Below are positions 25,621 to 37,900 of a DNA stretch of 43,586 nt, piece after piece. How positions within the stretch are numbered: the stretch's first letter is position 1; each line of letters begins with the position of its first letter. The notes under the pieces are model-generated. The model ran no database searches. It had not been told where the DNA came from and saw nothing but the letters and a program-made list of their open reading frames with translations. A program made the position numbers and the translations under genes. The DNA is taken from positions 1-43,586 of the forward strand of contig CAIYWC010000166.1 in NCBI GenBank assembly GCA_903929795.1, given 5' to 3'. The stretch comes from an uncultured Myxococcales bacterium (GTDB lineage Bacteria; Myxococcota_A; UBA9042).

Positions 25621-27243
25621 CTACGGTCCCAACAGCGCGACCGCCTGCTTGGCCCTGGCGCACAGCGCGCGCCCCGCCGCATCCGGTTTGCGCCGCGCCG
25701 CGAGCTGGCACTGCAGGATCACCGTCCCCGGCAGGTCGGCAAACGCCGCCACCAGCGCGTCCAGCGCCGCCCGCTCACCGCGCGCCACGCCCGCTTGCGC
25801 CGCGCGGAACTTTTGGACATACGCGTCCAACCGGTCGTCCGGCACGGCGTGGGGCGGCAAGCCGACGCTGTGCAAGTACTGCGCCAGCCGCGCCCGCAGA
25901 TCCAGCGCCTCGGGGCCAAAACCCAGCGCGTCCGCGATCGCCAGCGCGCGGCCCGGCTCGTCGCGCCGCAAGCGCATGTCCGCCAGCCAAGCCGCGTCGC
26001 CGGGAAACTGCGCGTGGTGGCCATTCAGGCGCGCGTCCGCGGCGTCCAGCAGCCGCGTCAGCGCCGGCGTATCCGCCACGACGCCGAGCGCCTGCGCCGC
26101 CAGCAGGCACGGCGTCGCCTCGCTCCCCGCCTCGCACGCGTGACTGCAGCGGTCCAGCGTCACGGGGCCGGCCTTGCGCAACCCCGACTCGATGCGACAG
26201 CTCACGTCCAGCACCTTGGGATGGCCCGGCTGGCGCGCCAGCACGGCGTCGATCGCGACCTTGGCGCCCGCCGAATCGCCCTTGGCGGCCAGCTCGATTG
26301 CGTGGTTCAGCGCGGTGACGTCGGCTGGCGGCAGGCGTGGCACCGCCTTGGGCACGGCGCGCTGGCCCGCCGTCCAGAGCTGAACCTGTTCGCACGACGA
26401 GACCTCAAAACCGCGCGGGTTTTGCGCCAGCACGTCCGCCACGGCGCGCTGCCACTTCTGCTGCGCCCCGGCGTCCGTGCGCGCGTGCCACTCGAGCCCG
26501 AGCCGCAGCAACTGCTCGGACGCGCTCGAGAATTCAGCAATCTTCGGATCGTACTGCGGTGACATGATGTGGTCGCCGTCCGGATCGTGCGGCACCGCCA
26601 GCGTGTGCGCGAGCTCATGCAGCAACACCAGGACTTCCTTGTGCTTTCGTCGGTTCACGTAGAGCTTCTCGCGCTCCTGGGCGCTCAGCGCGTCCAGCAC
26701 TTTCTCGTGCTGCTGGCGCTCCACCAGCCGCGCCATATTGCGGACCACGACGTGCTTACCCGGCAGCCGCGCGAGGCCCATCTGGTGCCAATCATTGGTG
26801 AAAGGCCGCGCGGCGACAAAGCCGATGACCCACTCCACGTCCTCGCCCGGGTCAAGCGCTTGTAGCGCCGCCAACTCGTTCTCCAGCGTCGGACTGTCAC
26901 CGCTCTCGCGGTCCCAGGTCGCGATCGTCACGACCTGCAGCCGCACGCCGAACTGTTGGGTCAGCAGCTGCGACACGGCCAAAACCTGAGCTGCAATGCG
27001 GTCTTGCCAGTTGGCCATGCCGCGGCGGTATGTTTCGTCGACGTACAGTCGCACCGGCAGCGGCCGCGCGGTGCTCGGATCCACGTCCGGCTTGGCGGCG
27101 CGCTCTTCAGCGTGCGTGGGCTGGATCGCCGCCGGCGCGAGCGATTCCTTGGCGTAATCGCGCTGGATTTCCTGGGGCGTGCGCGTCCAGCAGGCCGAAC
27201 ACGTCAGCGCCAGCGCGGCGACCAGGGCGATGCGGCAACCCAT
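25621..27243 (-). CDS. Metzincin-type zinc metalloprotease lipoprotein with helical-repeat C-terminus
   Basis: A 540-residue protein with a signal peptide ending CSAC (lipid Cys18). The catalytic domain (about 60-260) holds HELAHTLAVPH (His209, Glu210, His213, His219), which is the HExxHxxxxxH metzincin zinc site, though the Gly usual between the second and third His is absent. A Met-turn 'HIMSPQYD' with Met227 follows. The remainder (about 280-540) is Ala/Leu/Arg-rich helical sequence resembling TPR units. It is likely tethered in the periplasm or on the surface. It begins only 6 bp after the upstream kinase gene, so co-transcription is nearly certain. Substrates are unknown. Confidence 0.87.
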   Translation of the reverse strand: MGCRIALVAALALTCSACWTRTPQEIQRDYAKESLAPAAIQPTHAEERAAKPDVDPSTARPLPVRLYVDETYRRGMANWQDRIAAQVLAVSQLLTQQFGVRLQVVTIATWDRESGDSPTLENELAALQALDPGEDVEWVIGFVAARPFTNDWHQMGLARLPGKHVVVRNMARLVERQQHEKVLDALSAQEREKLYVNRRKHKEVLVLLHELAHTLAVPHDPDGDHIMSPQYDPKIAEFSSASEQLLRLGLEWHARTDAGAQQKWQRAVADVLAQNPRGFEVSSCEQVQLWTAGQRAVPKAVPRLPPADVTALNHAIELAAKGDSAGAKVAIDAVLARQPGHPKVLDVSCRIESGLRKAGPVTLDRCSHACEAGSEATPCLLAAQALGVVADTPALTRLLDAADARLNGHHAQFPGDAAWLADMRLRRDEPGRALAIADALGFGPEALDLRARLAQYLHSVGLPPHAVPDDRLDAYVQKFRAAQAGVARGERAALDALVAAFADLPGTVILQCQLAARRKPDAAGRALCARAKQAVALLGP

Positions 27244-27249
27244 CGGCGG

Positions 27250-28785
27250 TCACTTCCCCTTCGCGGGCGCAGGTCCCGTGGCGCGCGCCGGCCGCTCGCT
27301 GGGCTCCCGCGGCGGGGCAATGCCTTCGCCGTCATCGGTCCCCACCAGCACGCGCGCGCCCCGAATCAGCCGGATCCGCGCTGCCATCTCCGCGACAACG
27401 CGCTCCACTTCCGTGCGCTGGCCCAGCGGAAAGCTCACAGCCAGCGTCGTCAGGCCCTGGTCCTCGCCCGCGCGCGGGTCCTGGGCGCGCAGCACGTCCG
27501 CGGCGTGCGCGCACGTCGGGTAGCGGTCCTCGGGCTTTTTTGCGGCAGCGACTTCGACGAATTCCGCCAATTCCTCGGGAATATCCGGCGCCAGGACACG
27601 CGGATCCGGCAGCGGCGTCAGGACGTGCGCCCGCAGCGTGGCCTCCACCGTGTCGGCGCGAAACGGCCGCTGACCGGTGCACAGCTCGTAGGCCAAAATG
27701 CCGGTGGAGTAGAGGTCCGACCGGCCGTCCAGACGTAGCCCGGAAGCCTGCTCGGGCGACATGTACGCCGGCGTGCCCAGGATCTTGCCTTCGCGCACGG
27801 ACGGCCCGCCGTCAACCGCCATCGCGATGCCGAAGTCCAGCAGCTTGACGACGCCGTCGCGGGTCATGAAGACGTTGGACGGCTTGATGTCGCGGTGAAT
27901 CAGCCCCCGGCTGTGCGAATACGCCAGCGCGTCAAGCACTTGCACCAGAATCCGCCGCACGCTGGACCAGGAGCGCATCTGGCCGCCATCCGCCGGCGTC
28001 TGGAGCACGTCGCCGCTGAGCTTTTCCATGACGATGAACTGCGTGCCATAGCCGCGCTCGGTGTCATAGACCCGAACAATATTCGGGTGATCCATTTGGG
28101 CCACGCGCTGGGCTTCGTGGACGAAATGCGTCGAAAACGCGTTGTCAAAGACCAGGGCGTGGGACAGCATCTTCAGCGCCACAGGTCGCTGTAATTGCGG
28201 GTGAATTGCGCTGAACACCGTCGCCACGCCGCCCGAGCCCAGCCGACCAGTCACCTCGTACTTGCCGACCTTGCGGATGCTGTCCGACGCCATCAGCCGC
28301 TCGCCGACGAGCGACGTCAGAAATTCCGCGGTGGGCGGATAGACGGCGCACAGGCTGCGCAGCGTCTCCGCGTCAACGAAATACGCCTGGACCAGCGTCT
28401 CGGCCGTCACCGTCGCCGAGCGGCTCTCGCCGGTCAGCACCGCCGCTTCGCCCAGCACGCCCGGCGCATCCATGAACCGCGAAAACACGACGACGCTGTT
28501 CTCGTCGCACACGGTCACGCGGACGCGGCCGGCGTCCAGCACCCAAAAGCCATCGCCGACCTCGCCCTGGCGCATCAGCGGCATGTCGATCGCATACGAG
28601 CGCGGCTGCATGACCGACTGCAGGCGCGCGATCGCCGCCTCCGGCAAGTCGCGAAACGCCGGAATCTGCATCCACGCTGGCGCACCCGGACGGCGCTGCG
28701 GCGGAACTGCCAGCGGCGCGGCGCTACCGACCCACGACGGATGGTGCGCGACCGCGGTGACCTCGGATTCGTGGTGTCGCGTCAT
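27250..28785 (-). CDS. Ser/Thr protein kinase with N-terminal cyclic-nucleotide-binding domain
   Basis: A 511-residue cytosolic protein. The ATG at 28785 follows GGGGAGG. Residues about 38-165 form a cNMP-binding domain with 'LGEAAVLTGESRSATVTAE' (Glu113, Arg122), the phosphate-binding cassette pattern. Residues 174-430 are a Hanks kinase: 'LGSGGVATV', Lys205, 'HRDIKPSN' (Asp299), DFG at 317-319 and 'GTPAYMSPEQ'. The final 80 residues are a charged, Pro-rich tail. No membrane span is seen. The order suggests that a cyclic nucleotide gates the kinase. It heads an operon with the metzincin lipoprotein and is divergent from the oxygenase/kinase operon across 179 bp. Confidence 0.92.
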   Translation of the reverse strand: MTRHHESEVTAVAHHPSWVGSAAPLAVPPQRRPGAPAWMQIPAFRDLPEAAIARLQSVMQPRSYAIDMPLMRQGEVGDGFWVLDAGRVRVTVCDENSVVVFSRFMDAPGVLGEAAVLTGESRSATVTAETLVQAYFVDAETLRSLCAVYPPTAEFLTSLVGERLMASDSIRKVGKYEVTGRLGSGGVATVFSAIHPQLQRPVALKMLSHALVFDNAFSTHFVHEAQRVAQMDHPNIVRVYDTERGYGTQFIVMEKLSGDVLQTPADGGQMRSWSSVRRILVQVLDALAYSHSRGLIHRDIKPSNVFMTRDGVVKLLDFGIAMAVDGGPSVREGKILGTPAYMSPEQASGLRLDGRSDLYSTGILAYELCTGQRPFRADTVEATLRAHVLTPLPDPRVLAPDIPEELAEFVEVAAAKKPEDRYPTCAHAADVLRAQDPRAGEDQGLTTLAVSFPLGQRTEVERVVAEMAARIRLIRGARVLVGTDDGEGIAPPREPSERPARATGPAPAKGK

Positions 28786-28964
28786 GCCTCCCCTTCGACG
28801 GCGCCGGGGCGCCTGCGCTGCACGATTCAGCGGCTTGGATGGCAGTCTACACGGCGCAGCGTCTGACGGCACCTGCCACGAGCGAACAAACTGCGCGCGC
28901 TTGCCACGCAGGGGGCAACGGATTACGGTCATTCGCCGCAGCAAACCCGCCTGCAGGAGCCGCC

Positions 28965-30110
28965 ATGAGCCACGGTCGTTGGACAGGGAGCGTTGCCGCG
29001 GCGATGCGACTGGGCTCAGATCTGCAGGCGGATCAGTGCCTTGTGGAGCTTGCGGCAAACGGTCAGCTGGACCCGCTGCAGGCCGTCTTTCGCGCGATGC
29101 CGACCAACCAGAGCCCCATGCCGCCGGACGCGCCGGAGCCGCTGCAGCGCTTTTTTGCGACGCAGATGGCGGTGCCGGCTTGGGCGGATCAGGCGCGCAT
29201 CCGCCGCGGCGAGCAGGTCTTCCTGGAGAACGGGCTGCCGATTGCGGTCGTGCTGCTGTGCAAGTCGATCCCGGAAGGCTACGCTGCGCCGGCGCTGACC
29301 AAAGTCCTGTACATGACTGGGCTTTTGCAGAATCGGCCGCTGCGTCGGCTGCTGGGCGTGCTGCAAATGGTCCTGGACGTCGCGGTGGACGGCGGCTTTG
29401 AGCCAGACGGCAAGGCACTGCGCGTCGCGATGAAGCTGCGGCTGCTGCACGCGGGCCTTCGGCCGATCGTGGTCCAGAACGTGCCGGGCTACGTCGCGGC
29501 GCATGGCGTGCCGTGCAACCACGAGGACATGCTGGCGACCGTCATGGGCTTTTCGCTGGTGGTCGTCGATGGCCTGCAGCGCCTGGGCGCGGGGCTGACG
29601 CAGCACGAAGCCGAAGACCTGTTCTACCCGTGGCGGGTTTTTTGCGCGTGCATGGGCATTCCGGAGGCGTGTATCCCCACCGATTTGGCGGATGCGCGCG
29701 AATTTTATGCCGCGTATGCCGATCGCCAATACGTGCCCGCCGATCGCAACGTGGAAGGCGTGCTGCTGGCGCAAGCGCACACGCAGATGCTGCGCGAATT
29801 GCTGCCGCCGTGGACGCGCGCGCTGGGGCTGGCGCGGCTGCCCGAGGTCTACATGGCGCTGCTGATGGGTCCGGAAGGCTGCGAACGCTTGAAACTTCAG
29901 AAGGTTGACACGAACAGGCTGCTGGGACGGTTCGCCAAGCGCGCGGTGCAGACCGCGGCCACGCAGCAGGCCGAGCCGCTGCACGTGGTTTTCGCGCCGC
30001 TCAGCCGCCAGCTGTCGACGGCCGTGTACCGGACGCTGATCCACAAGGAATTCCAAGGCGTGCCCGCGATCATCGTGCCGACCAAGGTCGCTGACGTGTG
30101 GCAGATGTAG
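28965..30110 (+). CDS. Oxygenase MpaB family protein (DUF2236; latex-clearing-protein-like)
   Basis: A 381-residue, mostly helical protein. The ATG at 28965 follows AGGAG. It carries the family signature 'MKLRLLHAGLRP' (His162, Arg166), then 'HGVPCNHEDMLATVMGFS' (180-197), matching the R..HA..R and G.P.N.EDM...M.F blocks of the MpaB/Lcp haem-oxygenase family, which includes rubber-cleaving Lcp and the mycophenolate enzyme MpaB. His162 is the best haem-ligand candidate. No Tat or Sec signal is seen, so it should act in the cytosol, unlike secreted Lcp. It starts a plus-strand operon with a kinase gene 69 bp downstream. Substrate unknown. Confidence 0.83.
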   Translation: MSHGRWTGSVAAAMRLGSDLQADQCLVELAANGQLDPLQAVFRAMPTNQSPMPPDAPEPLQRFFATQMAVPAWADQARIRRGEQVFLENGLPIAVVLLCKSIPEGYAAPALTKVLYMTGLLQNRPLRRLLGVLQMVLDVAVDGGFEPDGKALRVAMKLRLLHAGLRPIVVQNVPGYVAAHGVPCNHEDMLATVMGFSLVVVDGLQRLGAGLTQHEAEDLFYPWRVFCACMGIPEACIPTDLADAREFYAAYADRQYVPADRNVEGVLLAQAHTQMLRELLPPWTRALGLARLPEVYMALLMGPEGCERLKLQKVDTNRLLGRFAKRAVQTAATQQAEPLHVVFAPLSRQLSTAVYRTLIHKEFQGVPAIIVPTKVADVWQM

Positions 30111-30179
30111 CGCCGCCTGCGGGCCGCCATGGCGATTCCCAAGCACCTGTGGCATCTTCGCGCGACGGAGGCCATCGGA

Positions 30180-31646
30180 ATGCGCACGTGCCTGCAGTGT
30201 GGAAAGCAAACGGACGCGCTGCATTGTCCCGCTGACGGCATGGCGACGGTCGTGCAAGGCGTCACGCCGGCTTCTGCCATCTTGCAAGAAGGCGTGATCT
30301 TCGCCGGGCGCTATCGCATCAACGGCGTGCTCGGCCGCGGCGGCATGGGCGCGGTCTACGACGCGCAGCACACGGGCACCGGCCAGCCGGTCGCCATCAA
30401 GACGCTGCTTTTGGACAACGCCGGCGACATCACGGCCGTCCGGCGTTTCTTCCAGGAAGCGCGGATGACGGCGGGATTGCAACACCCGAATACCGTGCGT
30501 GTTTTCGACTTCGGCCAGAGCGACGAGGGCATTTTCTACCTGGCGATGGAACGGCTGCGCGGGGAGACGCTCGGCGACATGCAGTTGCGGCTGGACGCCG
30601 AAGTGCGGCAGATGACGCAGCAGGAGGCGGGGCGCATCGCGATCGACGTGCTGCGCAGCCTGGCCGAAGCGCATCAGGCCGGGCTGGTGCACCGCGACCT
30701 GAAGCCGGCGAACATCTTCCTGCACGACATCGGCACCGGCGAGCGCGTCGTCAAGGTGCTCGATTTCGGCATCGCCAAGAGCAACGACACGCACCTGACC
30801 AAGACCGGCACGTCGATCGGCACGCCGAGCTACATGAGCCCCGAGCAGGTCATGTCCGGCATCGTCGACGGCCGCAGCGATCTGTACGCGCTCGGCGTCA
30901 TCCTCTACGGCTGCGTCGCGGGCGTGCTGCCGTTCCAGGCCGATTCCAGCTATTCGATGATGATGAAGCACGTGGCAGAGCCAGCACCGGACCTGAACGC
31001 GCTGCATCTGCCCGGTATTTCGCCGGAATTCGCAGCGGTCGTGCACAAGGCGCTGGCGAAGAAGCCCGAAGACCGCTTTGCCGACGCCCAGGCGATGCGC
31101 GAGGCGCTGGAGCGCGCGCTGCAGCCGGCGACGCCGGTTCAGTTCGTTGAGCCGACCACGACGCAGCACAAGCCCGCGCCGCAGCCGCTGCCGACGTCGA
31201 TGCCGCCGCAAAAGGGCAACACGGCGCTCGTGGTCGTCGGGATCATCGCCGCGGTGACGGCGATGGCTGGCGTCGGAATCTGGTGGTCATTGACGCACGG
31301 CAGCGCTCAGGCGCCCTCCCCCAGCGCGCCACCCGCCGTCGCGCATGCGGCCATGGCTGCCCCCATCGCCGCCGCGCCGGACGTGATGGCAGCGCCGGAT
31401 GTCGCGGTCGCCGCGGAGGTCACGGCTGCCGCCGACGTGGTCGCGGAGCCCGATGGCGCCACACTGGATGCCGCAGCCGTTCCAGACGCGCCCGCGGCGC
31501 CCGCGCCGAGCGCTGAGCCCGTGACGGCCGCGCCCAAGCCGCACGTCGCCGTCTCGCATCCCCGCCCGCAGCCGCAGCCGCCGAGGACCATGCGCCCGCT
31601 GGCGAGCCCGCGCGCGCCGATGAGCATGCGCCCGCCGCCGCACTAG
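30180..31646 (+). CDS. Transmembrane Ser/Thr protein kinase with N-terminal Cys cluster
   Basis: A 488-residue protein. The ATG at 30180 was preferred to one at 30129 because GGAGG lies 8 bases before it and it places the Cys cluster 'MRTCLQCGK...LHCPADG' (C4, C7, C16) at the N-terminus, as in many myxobacterial kinases. Kinase domain about 43-315: 'LGRGGMGAVYD' (51-61), Lys74, 'HRDLKPAN' (Asp173), DFG at 195-197 and 'GTPSYMSPEQ'. One membrane span (about 347-371) follows, then a low-complexity Ala/Pro tail of about 115 residues ending in Arg/Pro repeats, presumably outside the membrane. All catalytic residues are intact. Confidence 0.92.
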   Translation: MRTCLQCGKQTDALHCPADGMATVVQGVTPASAILQEGVIFAGRYRINGVLGRGGMGAVYDAQHTGTGQPVAIKTLLLDNAGDITAVRRFFQEARMTAGLQHPNTVRVFDFGQSDEGIFYLAMERLRGETLGDMQLRLDAEVRQMTQQEAGRIAIDVLRSLAEAHQAGLVHRDLKPANIFLHDIGTGERVVKVLDFGIAKSNDTHLTKTGTSIGTPSYMSPEQVMSGIVDGRSDLYALGVILYGCVAGVLPFQADSSYSMMMKHVAEPAPDLNALHLPGISPEFAAVVHKALAKKPEDRFADAQAMREALERALQPATPVQFVEPTTTQHKPAPQPLPTSMPPQKGNTALVVVGIIAAVTAMAGVGIWWSLTHGSAQAPSPSAPPAVAHAAMAAPIAAAPDVMAAPDVAVAAEVTAAADVVAEPDGATLDAAAVPDAPAAPAPSAEPVTAAPKPHVAVSHPRPQPQPPRTMRPLASPRAPMSMRPPPH

Positions 31647-31686
31647 CCGTCAACCCAGCATTTTTCAAGCCCATAGGAGTCGTGCC

Positions 31687-32393
31687 GTGACCTGGATCTT
31701 GTCCCCGCCGCCCCAGCCGTTCTTGCATGTCGCCGGCCAGTCGACGCTTTTTGCCGTGCGGCGCGTGTGGTGCGTCGGGCGCAATTACGCCGCCCATGCC
31801 CGCGAGATGGGCGCGGATCCGGAGCGCGAACCGCCGTTCTTTTTTGCCAAACCGGCTGACGCGATCGTGCCCGCGCTGCAGGACGGCGCCGTGACCGTGC
31901 CGTACCCGCCGCAGACCGCGAACCTGCACCACGAGGTTGAACTGGTTGTCGCCATTGGCAAAAGTGCTCGCAATATCGCCGCGGGTCAGGCGCTGACGCA
32001 CGTGTTCGGCTACGCCGTCGGCCTGGACCTGACCCGGCGCGACCTGCAAGCCGCGGCCAAGAAGCTGGCGCAACCATGGGAAATGGCCAAGAGTTTTGAC
32101 GCATCGGCGCCCTGCTCGGCGCTGTTGCCGGCGGCGGAGTGGCCAGATCACGCCGCGCGCATCGAGCTGGACGTGAACGGCCAGCGGCGTCAGGAAGGCG
32201 CGATCGCCGACCTGATTTGGCCGGTGGCCGAGGTCATCGCCTACCTGTCGCGGTTCGTGGCGCTGGAGCCCGGCGACGTCATCTTCACCGGCACTCCGGA
32301 AGGCGTCGGCCCGCTCGTGCCCGGCGATGTCGCGGTCGCGTGCATCACCGGCTTGCCCGAACTGACTGTGCGGATCGCCGCCCCGGAGGCTGC

Positions 32394-32397
<4 letters not shown>
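31687..32397 (+). CDS. Fumarylacetoacetate hydrolase family protein (fumarylpyruvate hydrolase-like)
   Basis: A 236-residue protein starting at GTG, with AGGAG 8-12 bases upstream. Signature segments: 'CVGRNYAAHAREMGADP' (29-45), 'PPFFFAKPADAI', 'LHHEVELVVAIG' with metal ligands Glu83 and Glu85, 'GYAVGLDLTRRDLQ' with Asp114, and 'GDVIFTGTPEGVGPLVPGD'. These match short FAH enzymes such as fumarylpyruvate hydrolase of the gentisate/salicylate route, which cleave a C-C bond in an acylpyruvate with Mg2+. No other aromatic-degradation gene is in the window, so the exact substrate is open. Its stop overlaps the OPT start by ATGA. Confidence 0.9.
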
Positions 32398-34658
<2,261 letters not shown>

Positions 34659-34925
34659 CGCGCTCGGCCGGCAGCGCGATGAGCTCCGGCACCGCGTACG
34701 GATGGAGCGCCGCCAGCGCCGCCAAGCACGCATCCAGGCCGGTGTGGGGCACCTTGACCAGCAGCAGGGTCTCCGGTTCGCGCAGCACCGCGCCGTGCCA
34801 CCGGTACGTGCTGAGCGCGCCCGGCACCGCCGTCACGCAGGCGGCGAGCCGGCCTTGGATCAAGTGCGCGGCGATCGCGTCAGCGGCGTCTGCCGGACAG
34901 GCAGTCAGCACGACGAAAAGCTGCG

Positions 34926-37900
34926 TCATTTCGGTGAGGTGCCAATGACTTGCGCAGGCAGGAGCGCTGGACCGCCGCCGATGCTGCCCGAACCCAGGGC
35001 GCCGCTCGCGTTGCTGCCCCAGCACCAGACGCTGCCGTCGAGTCGGACCATGCACGTGTGGCTGTCGCCAGCGCCGATGCGGTAGGCGTTGCTCACGCCG
35101 TTCAGCGTGGTGGGCAAGAGCGCGTCCGACTGGCTGCCGTTGCCGACCTGGCCGGCCTCGTTGCGGCCCCAGCACACGAGGTTGCCGGTGGTGCCGCGCG
35201 CACAGACGTGGCCAAGGCCCGCGCTGAAGTCGGTGATGCCGGTGACGCCGATTTGGACCGGCGTAACGCCGCCGCTGTCGACCGAGCCCGTGGCGAGCTG
35301 GCCACGCAAGTTGCTGCCCCAGCACCAGACGTTGCCGCTGCCGCCCGCGAGCGCGCAGCTGAAGTCGTCGCCGGCGGTGATCGCTGTGATGTTACCGAGG
35401 CCGCCGACCTGCGCGGGCGCGTTGACATCGGCCGTACCCGCCTGGCCGCACTCGCCGTCCTTGTTCAGGCCCCAACAGTAGACGGCGCCGCCCTGGACAG
35501 CGCAGACATGCGCGGTGCCGGCCGCGATGGCGGTGACGTTGGTCAGCCCGGAGACCGCGGTGGGCGTCTTGGCGTTGCCGGTCGCGATCGCCAGGACGCC
35601 GCCGCCCAGCTGTTGGTGGCTGTTGTCGCCCCAGCACCAGGCCTTGTGGGTGCTCATGATTTCGCAGGCAAAAGCGCCACCGGTCGTGACGCGCAGCGGG
35701 ATGGCGGGCGCGGTGGCGGTGGTCACGACGTCGACGGGAACCGGACTGGCGGTTGTCGAGCCGTTGCCCAGCTGGCCCGAACCATTGGCGCCCCAGCAGC
35801 GGGTCGTGTTCGTGGTGCCGCGAATCGCGCAGGCAAACGCGTTGCCGCAGTCGCCGTCGCCGACAGCCGCGAGGTTGGAGACCGGCCCGGGCGTCGCGCG
35901 GTCCTTGCTGCTGCCGTCCCCGAGCTGGCCGGACGTGCCCGCGCCCCAGCAGTCTTCGCCGCCGCCCCAGACGCGCACGCAGGTCGAGGCGCTGCCGCCC
36001 CAGACGCCGCCTTGGTTGGCAGGCGGCGCGGCGAAGGGCTGCTTGCATGCGCCGGCAACGCAGATCTTGATGCCGCTGCACACCGTCCCGTCCGCGACGT
36101 TGGTGGCAAAACAGCCGGTCTTGGCGCTGCAGGAGTCGGCGGTGCACGGGTTGCCGTCGTCGCAGGTGAGCGTGGAGTAGACGCACGCGCCGGTCTTGGT
36201 GTCGCACGTGTCGACCGTGCAGGCGTTGCCGTCGTCGCAGGACTTGGGCGCGAAGACGCAGCCGGTCGCCGCGTCGCAGGAATCGTTGGTGCACAAGTTG
36301 CCGTCATCACAGACGACTTGCGTGAAGGTGCAGTTGCCGGTCGCCGCGTCGCACGCGCCGTTGGCACACTTGGTCGCGGAGATGCACTGCATCGGGGCGC
36401 CCGAGGTGCACGTGCCGGCCAACGGATCGCAGGTGTCGCCGGTCGTGCACGGGTCGCCGTCATCGCACGGCCCGGACGTGGCTGGGTACAGGCAGCCACC
36501 GGTCAGCGGGTCGCAGGCGTCTGCCGTGCACGGGTTGTTGTCGTTGCAGACGGTCGCCACGCCGCTGACGCAGGCGCCGCCCTGGCAAGTATCCGCGACG
36601 GTGCAGGCGTTGCTGTCACTGCATGGCGCGCTGTTGGGTGTCTTGGTGCAGCCGATCAGCGGGTCGCACGCGTCGTCGGTGCAGACGTTGCCGTCGTTGC
36701 AGACTTTTTGCGGGCCGGCGGTGCACGTGCCGGCCAGGCACGCGTCGCCGACCGTGCACACGCTGCCGTCCGCGTCGCAGGTGATGCCGTCGGCGACGGC
36801 GGTCTCGGTGCACGCGCCGCTCGCGGGCACGCACGCCGTCGCGCGGCACGGGCTGTTGCTGGCCACGCAGGTCACGATGGTCGACGGCTTGACCAGACAT
36901 TGGAACGGCACCGCAGTGGTGTCGCAATACAGGGTGCCGTTGCACAAGTCCCCGTCTTCCTTGGGTTTGCAGTCCGCATCCTGGGTGCAGGAGCACTCGT
37001 TGACGCCGGACAGGCACTGGCCGCCTTGGCAGTAGTCGCCGAGCGTGCACGCGTTGCCGTCGGTGCAGGTCCCGGCGTTGGCGAGATGCGCGCAACCACT
37101 TGTATTTTCGCATGAATCGTCAGTGCACGGATTGCCGTCATCGCACGCGCCGGCTTGCGCGGTTCCGATGCAGACGCCGTCGACGCACTGGTCAAACTGC
37201 GTACACGCGCTGTTGTCGTTGCACAGTGACGCGTTGGGATCGTGCGCGCAGCCGCCCTTGGGCGTGCAGCTGTCGTTGGTGCATGGATTCGTGTCGTCGC
37301 AGGTCACGCTGCCACCGGAGCAGTTGCCGGCCAGGCAGATGTCCCCGCTTGTGCAGGCATTTCCGTCATCGCACGGTGTCGTGTCGGCCTTGATTTGGGA
37401 GTCGCACGTGCCGTCGGACGGGTCGCACTTCATCGAGACGCACGCGCTGCCGAGGCATGGATGCGGCGTGCCCACGCACGTCGTCTGGATGCACACGTCG
37501 TTCAGCGTGCACGCGCTGCCGTCGTCGCAGGCGTTGCCGTCCAGCGTTGTGTGCGTGCAATCCGCGGCGCCCGCGCAGAAATCGGTGGTGCACGGATTGG
37601 CGTCATTGCAGGTGCCTTCGTCGATGAGGCCGTTGCAATTGTTGTCAAAAGTGTCGCAGACCTCCGGCTTGGGCTTGGGCGCGCTGCAATCGGTGAGTGA
37701 ATCCACGTCGCAGGAGCGCACGCCGGTGCACTTGCCGACGAGCGCGCCGCTGTTGTCGTAGCTCGGCACATAGCAGGTCGTCGAGAGCTTCTTGTGCAGC
37801 GCGATGTTGCTGCACGTGCACTCGCCGATGCCGCTTGTCGCGTCCGCGGGGAGTGGCACGCACTGCAGCGCAGGCGCGTTCTCGACGGTGTTCACGACCT

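Noticed and set aside
34950..37115. A 721-codon open frame opposite the RCC1/Cys-repeat gene, with repeated 'VAVVA' patterns
   Set aside because: The repeats are the reverse reading of the Cys-repeat codons; no independent support.
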